Assembly (NCBI GenBank): GCA_022828595.1
Contig: JAKGHH010000001.1
Location: 74,520,401 to 74,584,400, forward strand
Source: Nelumbo lutea
Lineage: Eukaryota > Streptophyta > Magnoliopsida > Proteales > Nelumbonaceae
Length of the DNA stretch: 64,000 nucleotides
Direction of reading: 5' to 3'
The position numbers and the translations under genes are program-made. The notes beneath the pieces are model-generated. The model did no database searches and was not told the origin of the DNA. It saw only the letters and a list, made by a program, of their open reading frames with translations. Shown one piece after another: positions 11,817 through 21,322 of the stretch; positions within the stretch are counted from its first letter, which is position 1; every line of letters begins with the position of its first letter.

Positions 11817-12140
11817 CTAATTGCCAACATAAGGTACCAAGTGTTTGACATTGAAAACATCATGGTTACGTATATGGATGGGTAGTTTTAGTCTATAAAC
11901 ATTTTTATTGATGACTTCGACTATCTCGCATGGTCCAACCTTCCTTGGTGCCAATTTTCCATGTTGCCAATCAGTAGGTGTTCCTCTATTAAAATGGCCC
12001 AACATAGTTTCCCTTATCAAATACTACTTTCTCCTTTTTCCATTAACATATTGTTTGTACTTAGCATTGGCTACCTCCAGCTTGTTGTGGACTTCTTCTT
12101 GGAGGTTCTTAAGTCTATGTACCATAGCATAGAATTTCAC
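11817..12140 (-). pseudogene. Integrase C-terminal region (fragment)
   Basis: The minus-strand product contains KLAPRKVGPCEIVEVINKN, YRLKLP and FNVKHLVPY. This is the typical end of a Ty3 integrase, the SH3-like domain and the HP-FNVxxLxPY tail. Just upstream is the EVANAKYKQYVNGKRRK segment that normally precedes it. The catalytic core is absent. Confidence 0.7.
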
Positions 12141-12141
12141 A

Positions 12142-12420
12142 TCATAAATTGAAGCATGATCCATTCAATTTCTCACTATAGTAGGCTATGGGCCAGTCAC
12201 CTTGGCTGAGAACAACACCGATTCCAACATTAAATGCATCACAATCAACCTCAAGGGGTTGCTCGAAGTTGGGAAGGGCTAGCACGAGTGCAGATATTAA
12301 CCGTGCCTTAGCCTCAATGAAGGCTCTCTCTACTTCAGTGGTAAACACAAAATTGTTTATAGTCTTCATACAATTTGTATATGGTGCCATAACAGTGTTG
12401 AAGTTGCTAATGATTCACTA
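12142..12420 (-). pseudogene. Ty3 RT-associated RNase H fragment
   Basis: The frame 12390-12142 contains FIEAKARLISALVLALPNF, EVDCDAFNVGIGVVLSQ and PIAYYSEKLNGS. This is the first half of the RNase H domain, with the catalytic Asp in DCDAFNVGIG. It is cut off by the internal deletion at about 12140. Confidence 0.75.
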
Positions 12421-12845
12421 GTAGAAGCTTGCAAGACTATAAAAACTTTGTGCTTCAGTAAGTGTTTTGGGGACGAGCCACTCAACCATGGCACGAACCT
12501 TTTCTAGGTCTACAGAAACTCCTTAAGTTGAGATGATATACCCAAGGAATAAGGCCCGACCTTTGGCAATAATACACTTCTTCATGGTTGCATAAAGTTA
12601 CTCCCTACGCAAAGTCATAAGTATATCTCGAAGGTGCAACAAATGGAAGTTCATACCAATGCTATATATGAGAATATCATTAAAGCATAACCAACACACT
12701 AACCAATAAAAGGCTTGGAAAAACCGAATGGCATCACTAGCCATTCATAAAAACCATCCCGCATCTTGAATGTTGTCTTCCACTCATCACCGGGACAAAC
12801 TCTGATTTGATTATAACTTGATTTTAAGTCCAACTTAGTGAACAC
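12421..12845 (-). pseudogene. Ty3 reverse transcriptase, C-terminal pieces
   Basis: Minus translation gives [20 protein letters not shown] and [13 protein letters not shown], the family motifs around the first catalytic Asp and the MPFGL turn. After that come broken frames in which the YxDD box cannot be recognised intact. The hAT-like MITE begins right beside the LDLKSSYNQ motif. Confidence 0.65.
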
Positions 12846-13079
12846 TAGGGGTGGCAATGAGCCAAGCTTTTCATGAGCTACTCGAACTCGACTCGGCTCG
12901 GTTTCAATCGAGCTTTTTAATTAATTATTATATTTTTAATTTTTTAAACATCAAATAAAAATATATTTTTATATATAATTTTTTATTTTTATAAAACATT
13001 TTTTCTCAAAATCAAGCTCGAGCCGAGTCGAGCTCGAGCCTCGAACTATTTGGCTCGGATCAGCTCAAATCCACCTCTA
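12846..13079. mobile_element. hAT-like MITE inserted in the RT region
   Basis: The termini TAGGGGTGG and CCACCTCTA are imperfect inverted repeats. They continue into GAGCTACTCGAACTCGACTC against GAGTCGAGCTCGAGCC. The flanks GTGAACAC (12838-12845) and GTGAATGT (13080-13087) match at 6 of 8 positions, the 8-bp duplication typical of hAT elements. The 234-bp interior is AT-rich and non-coding. It splits a Ty3 RT domain, so it is younger than that element. Confidence 0.75.
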
Positions 13080-13087
13080 GTGAATGT

Positions 13088-13641
13088 ATTAGCCCCAAAA
13101 ATCAGTATTTGACAGTTATCTTATTATTTGCCTAGTTGTCAATGCATATCCCCCAAGTACCATCATTTTTTGGTACTAACAAAGAGGGAACCATGCATGG
13201 ACACATACTATCTCATATGAACCTTTTATTAATCAATTCATTACCTTGCTTTTGAAACTCCTCATGTTCAGTGGGACTCGTTCTATAATGGGCCTTGTTG
13301 GGGAGACTAGCACTCAATGTTAAATCTATACACTACTGAGTATCCCTTAATGGTGATAATCCTATCGATAAGTCCTTAGGAAATACATCATTAAATTCAT
13401 CAAGCAAAGGCCTCACCTCCTTTGGAGCCTCCATACCTTTTAGGTCAAGCCCCTTGTTAATTGGAGCATACACAACACCGATATCTTTTAGGGCACTAGT
13501 GAAATCAGTCAAGGCAAAAAGGCTAGAACCTTTCCCGAGTTTTGTTTTAGTCTCTTGTGATGGATATAAGGTCAGTCTTTTCCCTTTAAACTCAAGAGAA
13601 TAAATGTTCTTTCGTCCGTCATGGACTATGTAGCGGTCAAA
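13088..13641 (-). pseudogene. Ty3 RT N-terminal pieces and linker
   Basis: Minus translation gives SLLVPKNDGTWGICIDN followed by KITVKY and FLGLIH. These match the N-terminal RT signature (VxKKDGTWRMCVDYRALN) and the following PIP-I-DLL segment in decayed form. Further upstream (13641-13250) the frames are broken. The region connects protease and RT. Confidence 0.65.
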
Positions 13642-13905
13642 TTAACAAGGGCGCCCAAGTAGCAAATGGCAAGCATCCATGCATACAATATCACACCACA
13701 CATGATCACTATAATTATTGCCAATAGAAAAGCTCACTAGGCACCATTGTGTGACTGAAACATCATTCTTTCTTTTTAGCCATGTAAACTTGTAGGGCTG
13801 AGGATGTTGTTGAGTTTTTAGGTTCAGCTTACGGAAGACTACTTCGGCTATAACATTCTCACAACTCTCACTATCAATTACAAGTCTTGCAACTTTCCGA
13901 CCCAT
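13642..13905 (-). pseudogene. Ty3 aspartic protease-like fragment
   Basis: The frame contains LVIDSESCENVIAEVVFRKL. This corresponds to the retropepsin-like active site (I-D-S-G-S/A-x-x-N), with Gly replaced by Glu. It is followed by a conserved C-terminal block, VWCDIVCMDACHLLLGRPC (DxLLGRPW in the family). The lost Gly suggests inactivity. Confidence 0.7.
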
Positions 13906-14099
13906 AGTACACGTAGTGTGGAAAATATTATTTCTTAGCCAATCCGATGATTCATCCCTAGGAGTTAGGAATGATTAATGCATCACCAAGGCCTCTTCTA
14001 CATCCCCACACACCATTTCTCCCTCTAAGGTTTTGTCAATTATAAGGGTAAAAAATAGGAGGGGCTGAACAGTCAAATGTTTCTAGTTGGGTTTCACTC

Positions 14100-14330
14100 T
14101 CATCTTCTACAAACATCGCCCCTTTTTCTTTTATCACCCCTCACACATTCAACAGATTTATGGCCTGATTCACCACATTTAAAACACTTCAGTCCAGCTG
14201 GACCCACTTGGCTTGGATTAGGTCCACATCCTTGGCTTTGATTCAGCCCACGGGACTGTGGCTGGTTTGATGGCGGGTTAGGATTATTACATGGAGGTGG
14301 TTTGGCTACATTAGTTTGGGTTCGATCCAA
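14100..14330 (-). pseudogene. gag zinc knuckle and proline-rich spacer
   Basis: The minus frame contains a proline/asparagine-rich spacer followed by LKCFKCGESGHKSVEC, a CCHC knuckle (C-x2-C-x4-H-x4-C). Such a knuckle binds RNA at the C-terminal end of Ty3 gag. Upstream pieces to 14460 (FDCYDVSMAHQHALTIEKQ) match gag residues that lie before the knuckle. Confidence 0.75.
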
Positions 14331-14460
14331 TTGGTTAGGTTAGATGCTTTGTTTTTCTATGGTTAGAGCATGCTGATGTGCCATAGAAACATCATAGCAG
14401 TCAAATAGGTCTAATATGTCATTTATTTTAAATGTAATCTAAATCCTAAAGAATGTTTTG

Positions 14461-15092
14461 GATGATTTGGGTGGTAGAGGACCAGCTAGAAACGATGGTC
14501 CTCATGACCAGTTTGGCATTATGCGAGTGATCTATACCAAAACCTGTGTCGATCACTCATGTATTCACTCTTTAACAGTATTACATAGCCAAATTCACAA
14601 GAAATTCAACTTCGATCAGGGTAAAACCCGTTCGAGCAGCTTTTACAGTCTTGTATTGAAAATATCTCCATGCTTTATTTCTTGGCTTAGGGGTGGATAC
14701 GAGCCGGGCCAAATATTTGATTATTCAAGTTCAACATAAAATACCAAGCTCGAATTCGAGCTCAATCTCGATTCTAACTATATGGAGAAACAAAAACATC
14801 CCCTAGCTCACAACTTTGTCTTCCATTTTGTATGTCATTCAAACAGAAATGAAAACGGGATTAGGATAACCTTTCCTATTTAAAATAGAATGCAAAGTCA
14901 ATGGCCTACAGCTACAAGTTTCAGCACCATTTGACAAGATCATGACAACCTACCATCTTGACAAATGACAACAAGATGAAACAAGCATTGTTTAAAAGAA
15001 ATATTCTCTTTTAAACAAGCATGTGTTTAAAAGAAAATATTATCTTACTTTCTCCTATATAAAATTGAAAGCTCCAAGTTGGCTTCAACCTC

Positions 15093-15095
<3 letters not shown>
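14461..15095. repeat. Repeat-derived stretch with a hAT-like end and a shared dispersed block
   Basis: 14608-14690 (CGATCAGGGTAAAACCCGTT then ATTGAAAAT) is repeated at about 26094-26165 with the same spacing of words, so both are copies of one dispersed repeat. At 14691 a TAGGGGTGGATACGAGCC end starts, followed by CTCGAATTCGAGCTC near 14749. I could not find the matching right end. A 15-25 bp palindromic and duplicated TTTAAAAGAAA block lies at about 14990-15045. Confidence 0.45.

Positions 15096-15135
<40 letters not shown>
15096..15135. repeat. (CT)n microsatellite
   Basis: About 20 uninterrupted CT units. No gene start lies next to it. Confidence 0.95.
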
Positions 15136-15138
<3 letters not shown>

Positions 15139-15270
15139 TTCATAAACTATTTATAGAGATAGTTTATTGGAAATGTACAAAAAGTGGAGAGAGCTTTGAT
15201 TTTCCTTAGAATTTATTTAAGTTCCTATTCGATCATAATATTTTTAGTGACACATTTGATTCTCGGTTCG

Positions 15271-15356
15271 TATCCAACCCTAGATATTCCCAATGCAAGG
15301 TTGAAATGTTCAATTCGTATTCAACCCTAGATATTCCCAATGCAAGGTTGAAAAAG
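15271..15356. repeat. Two copies of a ~47-bp direct repeat
   Basis: The block GTATTCAACCCTAGATATTC, continuing CCAATGCAAGGTTGAAA, occurs twice with a ~47-bp period. The second copy abuts the left end of the TIR-like element at 15349, so this may be a local duplication caused by insertion or repair. Confidence 0.6.
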
Positions 15357-16778
15357 GTAGTTGGAACGGTTAGATACGCATGCATATCGGAGAAAAACTA
15401 AGATACACATAGATACACTTGGAAACACTATAAATGCTTTAATAAACCATAAAAATACATCAACATTACTAAATATTAGACCTCAATGAGGTGTATATAC
15501 ATTAAATTAATACATTTTAATGGTTTTATGAAGAAATACATTGTAGTTAATTGTAATTTCACTAAAAATCCTATGCTTAACTATAATTTATAAATTATAA
15601 TTCTTAAGTTTTAATGTTTTATGGGATAGGAAAAACCCAACTCTCCTATCCAACCATAAAATACGCATTGGCACAACATATAAGTGAAAATATAATTAAT
15701 AATTAATTAATATTTAAATATTTATTATTTATTATTTATTTTCAAAAAATATAAAAAATAAATAAATAAACACTATATAATATATTCAAAAAAAAAAGTT
15801 ATTAAAGAACAAATTTCAATTGCATTGTGGATATGATAGATCATCCATAGAATTATAATATATTCAATCATTGTGATCAAATGATAAAATATAATTAATT
15901 AATTATTTGTTTTTTAATTTTATAAATATAAAAAATAAAAAAAATTAATTATCAAAGAAGAAATTTCAATTGGTGTGTGGATATGATAGATCATCCATAG
16001 AATTATAATATATTCAATTGTTGTGATCAAATGATAAAATATAATTAATTACTATTTATTTTTTAATACTAAAAATATAAAAAATAAAAAATATATATTA
16101 AAGAAGAAATTTCAATTGCTCTATGGATATGATAGATAAATCCATAGATCTATAACATATTTATTCTTTATCGGTAGAGAAAAAATTACATTTTCAAATT
16201 TTTTGTTAGTTTATATTTTCCCCAAATATCTTCATGAAATTTCTATAAATCTACCAATAACACAAAAAAAAATTATGATTTTGAATGTAAGAAATGTATA
16301 TTAGCATAAATTTGTACATTCAAGAAAAAAATGAATCATAAGATATTATAAAAAATTGAAAAAATTACCTATTTTAACCATATTTTTTCAAAACTTGAAA
16401 AAATTTCAAAAAAAATTAATGATTCAAACTTGTTTCTTGCAATTTTCTTTTTTCAAATTTAGCACTATAGGAATGAGGTTTTGAGTTTTAGAGTCATTTT
16501 AGGGGTGAAAAAAATGCTTATTTTAGGGAAAAGAAGCTTACTTTTCCCTTTATTTTTTTTTTGTTTTTGGTCGTATCTTTTTCATCGATACACTACTAAT
16601 ATGCCCCAATACACCCCCAATACACCCTGATACGCCTTGATACGCCCCCGATACGGGTCTGATATGCATGAAAAAGACGATATGCATGATTTCCATGCAT
16701 ATCCTGTATCTATTTTTAAAAGATACGATACGGTACGCCCCGTATCAGGCGTATTGTATCAAAATTTTAAACCTTGAC
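15349..16778. mobile_element. AT-rich TIR element with GATACG-rich ends
   Basis: The left end, CAAGGTTGAAAAAGG, is followed by GATACGCATGCATATCGG. The right end, reverse-complemented, reads CAAGGTTTAAAATTTTGATA and then many GATACG words. These form imperfect inverted ends. The same kind of ends flank 48341-49661. The interior is highly AT-rich, has no transposase and contains a tandem array (15801-16170). The class is uncertain; MULE-like or another TIR type are both possible. Confidence 0.45.
15801..16170. repeat. ~148-bp tandem repeat, 2.5 copies
   Basis: The unit contains AAATTTCAATTG, GGATATGATAGATCATCCAT, then TATTCAAT and TTGTGATCAAATGATAAAAT. Copies begin at about 15801, 15951 and 16097, and the last is partial. 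Non-coding and AT-rich. Confidence 0.75.
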
Positions 16779-17749
16779 AGCGAGATATGATAGTATGACA
16801 CCAAAGTCTCCTCTACAACTAGCCAGATGAATTGGATCGTATTTGGATAGGGTTTATCCAAATCCGATACAATAAGAATTTGGGACATCCGAGATCAATT
16901 TGATATCCAATGAATACATGAAAATAGCATAAATTCAAATTTGATTCATTTTTATATCAAAATATCCAATTTTAATCCAATTCAATACTGAATAAACTTA
17001 TGCAAAACTATCATAAGGCTCATTTTGGAAAGAGTACAAATACAAATAAGTACAATAAAAATACATATAAAATAATACAAAATATAAGGTTTTGCACTCT
17101 ACATATTTGTATTTGTATCACATCCAAACTGAGGCTAAACCTACAAAATTAAATAAAAAATAAATAAAAAATGTATATTGTAAATAAACAGAGATAGGTT
17201 CTAAAGCTATGATCCCACTTGATCCTAAAGAGTCGAAAAATAAACAAGATACTAAAAAGATTGGGTCGAGAAAAATCTGAATTCAATTCAATTAATAAAT
17301 GGATCATATTTTTCAAATCCAACTTATACATATTTGAATTCAAGGGATAAGTAGATTGCACTCCACCTTAGAAATCTGAAATTACAGCCCCCTCCTAGTC
17401 TATTAGTAGCCCCCCTTATAAACCGTATTCTACGAAATCCATAGTCAGGGATGGACTGAACAGTAAAAATCCCTTGATTCAAATGAAGCCAGGGTTATTT
17501 TTCAAAATATTTTGAATATACACATAATTAAATTTTTGGTTCCTTTTTCACTCCCTTCTAAAACATGAGATATTTTTAGTACCAACTTTTGACAAAGCTT
17601 TTCGGTCATAAATCATAATTATAACTTTCTACTATTAAATATGATCATTTTTAACATTGGCTTGTGCATTTCATTAGTTCCTACTAATTTCCTAAAAGAT
17701 TTTAGAGCTCCTCTCGTAAAAATTAATTGAGTTTGGTCCTAGTGGCAAT
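16779..17749. other. Intergenic AT-rich DNA with a small MITE, no gene
   Basis: The only structure seen is the ~120-bp element at 17015-17137. The rest has no coding frame above background. Confidence 0.5.
17015..17137. mobile_element. ~120-bp MITE, TACAAATACAAAT family
   Basis: The left end, GGCTCATTTTGGAAAGAGTA then CAAATACAAATA, pairs with the reverse complement of the right end, GCCTCAGTTTGGATGTGATA then CAAATACAAATA. Nearly the whole element is a terminal inverted repeat, so it can fold as a hairpin. A related element is at 19375-19545. Confidence 0.65.
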
Positions 17750-17750
17750 T

Positions 17751-17919
17751 GGGTGGGTTGGGTTAGATTTGGTTTGGGTTGAGCTTCAACCCAACCCATC
17801 TAACTTGTCAACCCATTAATGACCCAGTTACATAAAATTAAATGGGTTGGGTTCAATCCAAACCCACTTTAACCCAATCCAACCCGCCCAAATCCATTAA
17901 TCTTATATTTATGGACTTA

Positions 17920-17967
<48 letters not shown>

Positions 17968-18677
17968 AACTTGAACTATCTAATTGGATTATCTTCGAGC
18001 TAATCACATCAAGGATGGTTAGACCATTTAGATCTAGATCAATTCGGTCAGACCAGACCGGACCAGTTCAATCAATGGTGGATTGACTTGGACCGGACCA
18101 CATCAAGTTTGTGCACGGGCTTTGGACCGAACCAACTGACCAGAAGCGAGTCAATGTAAGTAAATCGGGTCCGTCCGGATTCAGGTCAAGTTGTGTGGAT
18201 ATTGGTCGGTCGGACGGTTCAGATCGAGAAAAGCACGTGGACACCAAACCATCCCGCTCGAAACCATTTCAGATTCGGATTGACCCAGATCGGTATATGT
18301 TGGATTGGGTTAGACCGCATTGAATTGGTCCAAACTTGGGTCAAATTGATTTGGATTTATGTTGGGTGAAGTGTGTTGATTCAAGACAAAACTAAATTTA
18401 ATCAACAATTAATAAAAATTTAGTGCATTAATTATAAATTATTTAATTCAAATGAAGAAAATTAAACACAAAGCTAAGGAAAGAATTAATACTTATGTCT
18501 GTAATGGTTAACCCAATGGTTATCCCCAACCCAACCCATTTAAATGACGAATTGGGTGATGGGTTGATCACACAACCAGCCAAGTAAATGGGTGGGTTAG
18601 GTGATGGGTTGATCACACAACGGGTTGGGTGGATTACATACTGGGTGGATTGGGTGAAAAATTGCCACCCCTATTTG
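17751..18677. mobile_element. Possible non-autonomous hAT-like element with GGGTTGGG ends
   Basis: The left border TAGTGGCAATTGGGTGGGTT and the right border (reverse-complemented TAGGGGTGGCAATTTTTCACCC) are similar inverted ends. The interior has GGGTTGGGTT / AACCCAACCC words near both ends, a (CT)n run, and GACCGGACC words at 18040-18320. It is non-coding: the 18111-18323 frame is only repeat words. Confidence 0.45.
17925..17961. repeat. (CT)n microsatellite
   Basis: About 18 CT units inside the hAT-like element. Confidence 0.95.
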
Positions 18678-20640
18678 GCCCAATGGAGTACTCTTGTGTG
18701 TGTAAAAAGAAAGAGATTTTCTGTCTAGATTATTTGTTTGACTAATCTTCTTCAGGAAAGAGTGAAGGACTATGGCTCTGAGATTAGAGTGAAGTTCTAT
18801 CTGACTAAACTGAACCAAACGGAATTGATTATGCTGGTTTTCGTTCTTGCATGTTCTGAATCAATTCTGACCCAAACTCGTTATTTTGTTAATAATATAT
18901 AATTTTTTTATTTTTTGTAATTTTTATTATATTTTGTCTAAAAGGGTAAATTTGATAAGTAATATATAAGATACTTTTGGTTAAAAATCTTGATTTGTTA
19001 ATATATAAATAATTTATTATTTTTCTATCTTTTTTATTAAGATTATATTATCAAAAATCAATTTTAAATTATTATTTTCATAAACAATTATATATGTTAG
19101 TCTAATCATGTCAGATGCATTTATTAATTGGGACAGTTCTGGGTCTATGTTTTGTCTTGATTAAATAATTGGAGAAGTACAGATTTGCCCAATACAGATT
19201 TCTCCCTTAAATAATTGATCCAAAATTGGTACAAGCTGTCTTGAACCAAACCTGACCCATTGACACCCCTGATGACAAGCAAAAAATAGTCCGGATCTTT
19301 AATCCACCAGACATTACAGCCATACATCAGCAACATCTCAATTATCATTCATGGAGTGATGTTCCCAAGGCTTAGTTTCGAAAGACTGCAAATACAAATA
19401 TATTCAATGCAAAACCTCCTATGTGGTTCTAAACCTTGTATTTGGACAGATAGCACCAAAAAAGAAAATTCTATTTTCTCCAGGTTTAGAGATACTGTAT
19501 ATATAAGGTTTGTACTGAACACTCTTCCCAAACTGAACCCAATGCACAAGCATCTGCATTGGCAATAACATAAGGAGAACATGAGCACCTATGCCTTTTT
19601 AACCTTAGGCTTGTCAATGGTGTCTAATTATCTGGATGCAAACTTGACCAAATTAAGCTAGACATGGATCTCAAACTCCAAATCTGTTTATAGTCGAATT
19701 GAATCCAGATCCATCCCAGTCCGATTCATAATTTGGCATGAAATGCAATAAAGCAATTCTTTGGAAAAGCCTTTTACAGTAGAAGGATCACTAGTTTCAA
19801 ATTCTTTACTTTCTCCTAGGATTAATAAAGGACTTAGCACTATACTTGTAAACAATCAATCCGCTAGTCTCTGGTTCAGTGATGCGTCTTTGTATTTTCA
19901 TGTTGATTTCGGATTTAGTTCCAATAGGACCAGACCCATTGATAACTCTAGTCTCCCAACTAGGACTTAAACAGCAACCAACAACTTGGGGGGAGAAGGT
20001 GGCAAAGAGACGATAGAAACCGCAGCAGCAGCAGCAGCAGGTCGCGAAATTTCATTACTTCTCGTCATGGGCTAATAGGTAGTGCTTTATGAACTATGGT
20101 ACCTCTGTAGACTGAAACAGATATGGCAACTAATGAGTTCATTTACTAATTGGCTACTGATACTACTAGTCAACTAGAACTAGGGATAGAGTATCTTCTC
20201 ATTACCCCTGTTGCCATAATTTTGATACTTTGCGAGCAGTTGACTTGCCATGCACCATTGCTAATTAGGACTAGGACTTGACATGGGGCCCAAGACCAGA
20301 GCTGTGGCAGCATATTGGCACCTCTCGTTTCCATCGTCCAAAGTCATCACCTCAAGAACAAAGCAAGCAAAATGGAAAGCAGAAGCTTTTTTCTGCTTCT
20401 GCACCATCCATAAAAACCTATAAAACCAAAAAGAGAACTCCATCTGGAAAATCCAGGGTAGATATGACTCTAAATCTAGAAAGCCCCAAATATTTAATTA
20501 TAGCATATTGAGTATACTGTGCAATTCATATATCCGATCTCATATTGTTGGATTGGAATTAAAAAAAAAAAAAACAAGGTTTAGATGATCATGATTTTCG
20601 CAATTCCATTTTGTTTAATGCCATATCCATTATTAAATTA
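18678..20640. other. Intergenic DNA with MITE remnants, no gene
   Basis: It contains a solo hAT-like end (CATTGACACCCCTGA near 19258-19272), a TACAAATACAAAT-type MITE (19375-19545), and a (GCA)n run near 20024-20041. The 19761-19970 frame and others have no family resemblance. Confidence 0.5.
19375..19545. mobile_element. MITE related to 17015-17137
   Basis: The left end, GGCTTAGTTTCGAAAGACTG then CAAATACAAAT, closely follows the left end of the 17015 element. The right end, reverse-complemented, reads GGGTTCAGTTTGGGAAGAGT. The interior is ~100 bp of non-coding DNA. Confidence 0.5.
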
Positions 20641-20649
20641 TATGCACTT

Positions 20650-20880
20650 AAATCATTTCTTACTACTTTGACCAATGTTCTCTAGGTCTGCCCCTACCCT
20701 TTCTACCTCTTTCAGGTTCTTAACTGATCGTTTTTTTTTTAAGTGCTGTAAGTGGTCTCCCATGCACATCCCTGAACCATCTAAGTCTGCTTTCTCTCAT
20801 TTTATCACCTACTGGAGTTTTTCTTTTCTTTTTTTTCTTGGAAGAAAAATCACCTATTGGAGTTATTCCTAAGTTCCATG
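20650..20880 (-). pseudogene. C-terminal tail of a LINE reverse transcriptase ORF
   Basis: The minus strand reads MRESRLRWFRDVHGRPLTAL and then GRKGRGRPREHWSK. This is the R-x-x-WFGHVxRRP...RGRGRPxxTW pattern found after the RT domain in many plant LINE copies. It is short, has a poly(A/T) indel inside, and no polymerase remains. Confidence 0.55.
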
Positions 20881-20959
20881 AAATGACTTGTTTGTGACCC
20901 TGTCCTTTTTAGTTTTTCAACTCAACCATCTCAGCATATGCATTTCCAGTCAAACACTA

Positions 20960-21090
20960 CCATAAGTAGGTGTATAACTTGGGTCAGGTTGAATTGGGAA
21001 TTTGTCAAATTCTCAACGGGCCTGAACCCTAACCTGAGCTTGATGTAGTTCAAATTAAGTCAAGCAACCCAACTTGCATCCCCAACCATA
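20960..21090. repeat. Short hAT-like repeat remnant
   Basis: GTAGGTGTATAACTTGGGTC at the left and CCCAACTTGCATCCCCAAC at the right are similar inverted ends, with GGGCCTGAACC words between. Non-coding. It lies about 230 bp downstream of the BAP31-like stop codon. Confidence 0.35.
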
Positions 21091-21322
21091 AGAAAAGAAA
21101 ATCCTTCTACCAACACAAAATCAATTGTTAAAGCACACTGTATTACCTAAACTGCAATTATACAAAGTAGAGAATCATTTGCCTATTGTCAACTCTTTCA
21201 GTCCTTTAGGTTTCACATCACGGTTACAATGGTCGCTCTAATCAATAGACCAAATACAGATATCAAATGACAAAAATAAAAAGCAAAAGGGTGGGATTGT
21301 TTGACACCTGGTATTTGGTTCG

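Larger units (their letters stand above)
11764..14460 (-). pseudogene. Degraded Ty3/gypsy gag-pol, internally deleted
   Basis: On minus the order is gag zinc knuckle (14330-14100), protease (13905-13642), RT pieces (about 13400-12421), RNase H (12390-12142) and the integrase C-terminal end (12140-11817), followed by a polypurine tract and LTR. Stops and frameshifts are frequent. Between RNase H and the integrase tail, the rest of RNase H and the whole DDE core are missing: the sequence passes from a FN-YDVKFYA-like segment straight to VHRLKNLQEEVHNKLE. A hAT-like MITE (12846-13079) interrupts the RT. No 5' LTR is found beyond 14460. It is a dead copy. Confidence 0.75.

Noticed and set aside
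18111..18323. 70-codon frame with Arg/Asp/Ser content
   Set aside because: It is made of GACCGGACC and GGTCGG repeat words inside a hAT-like element.
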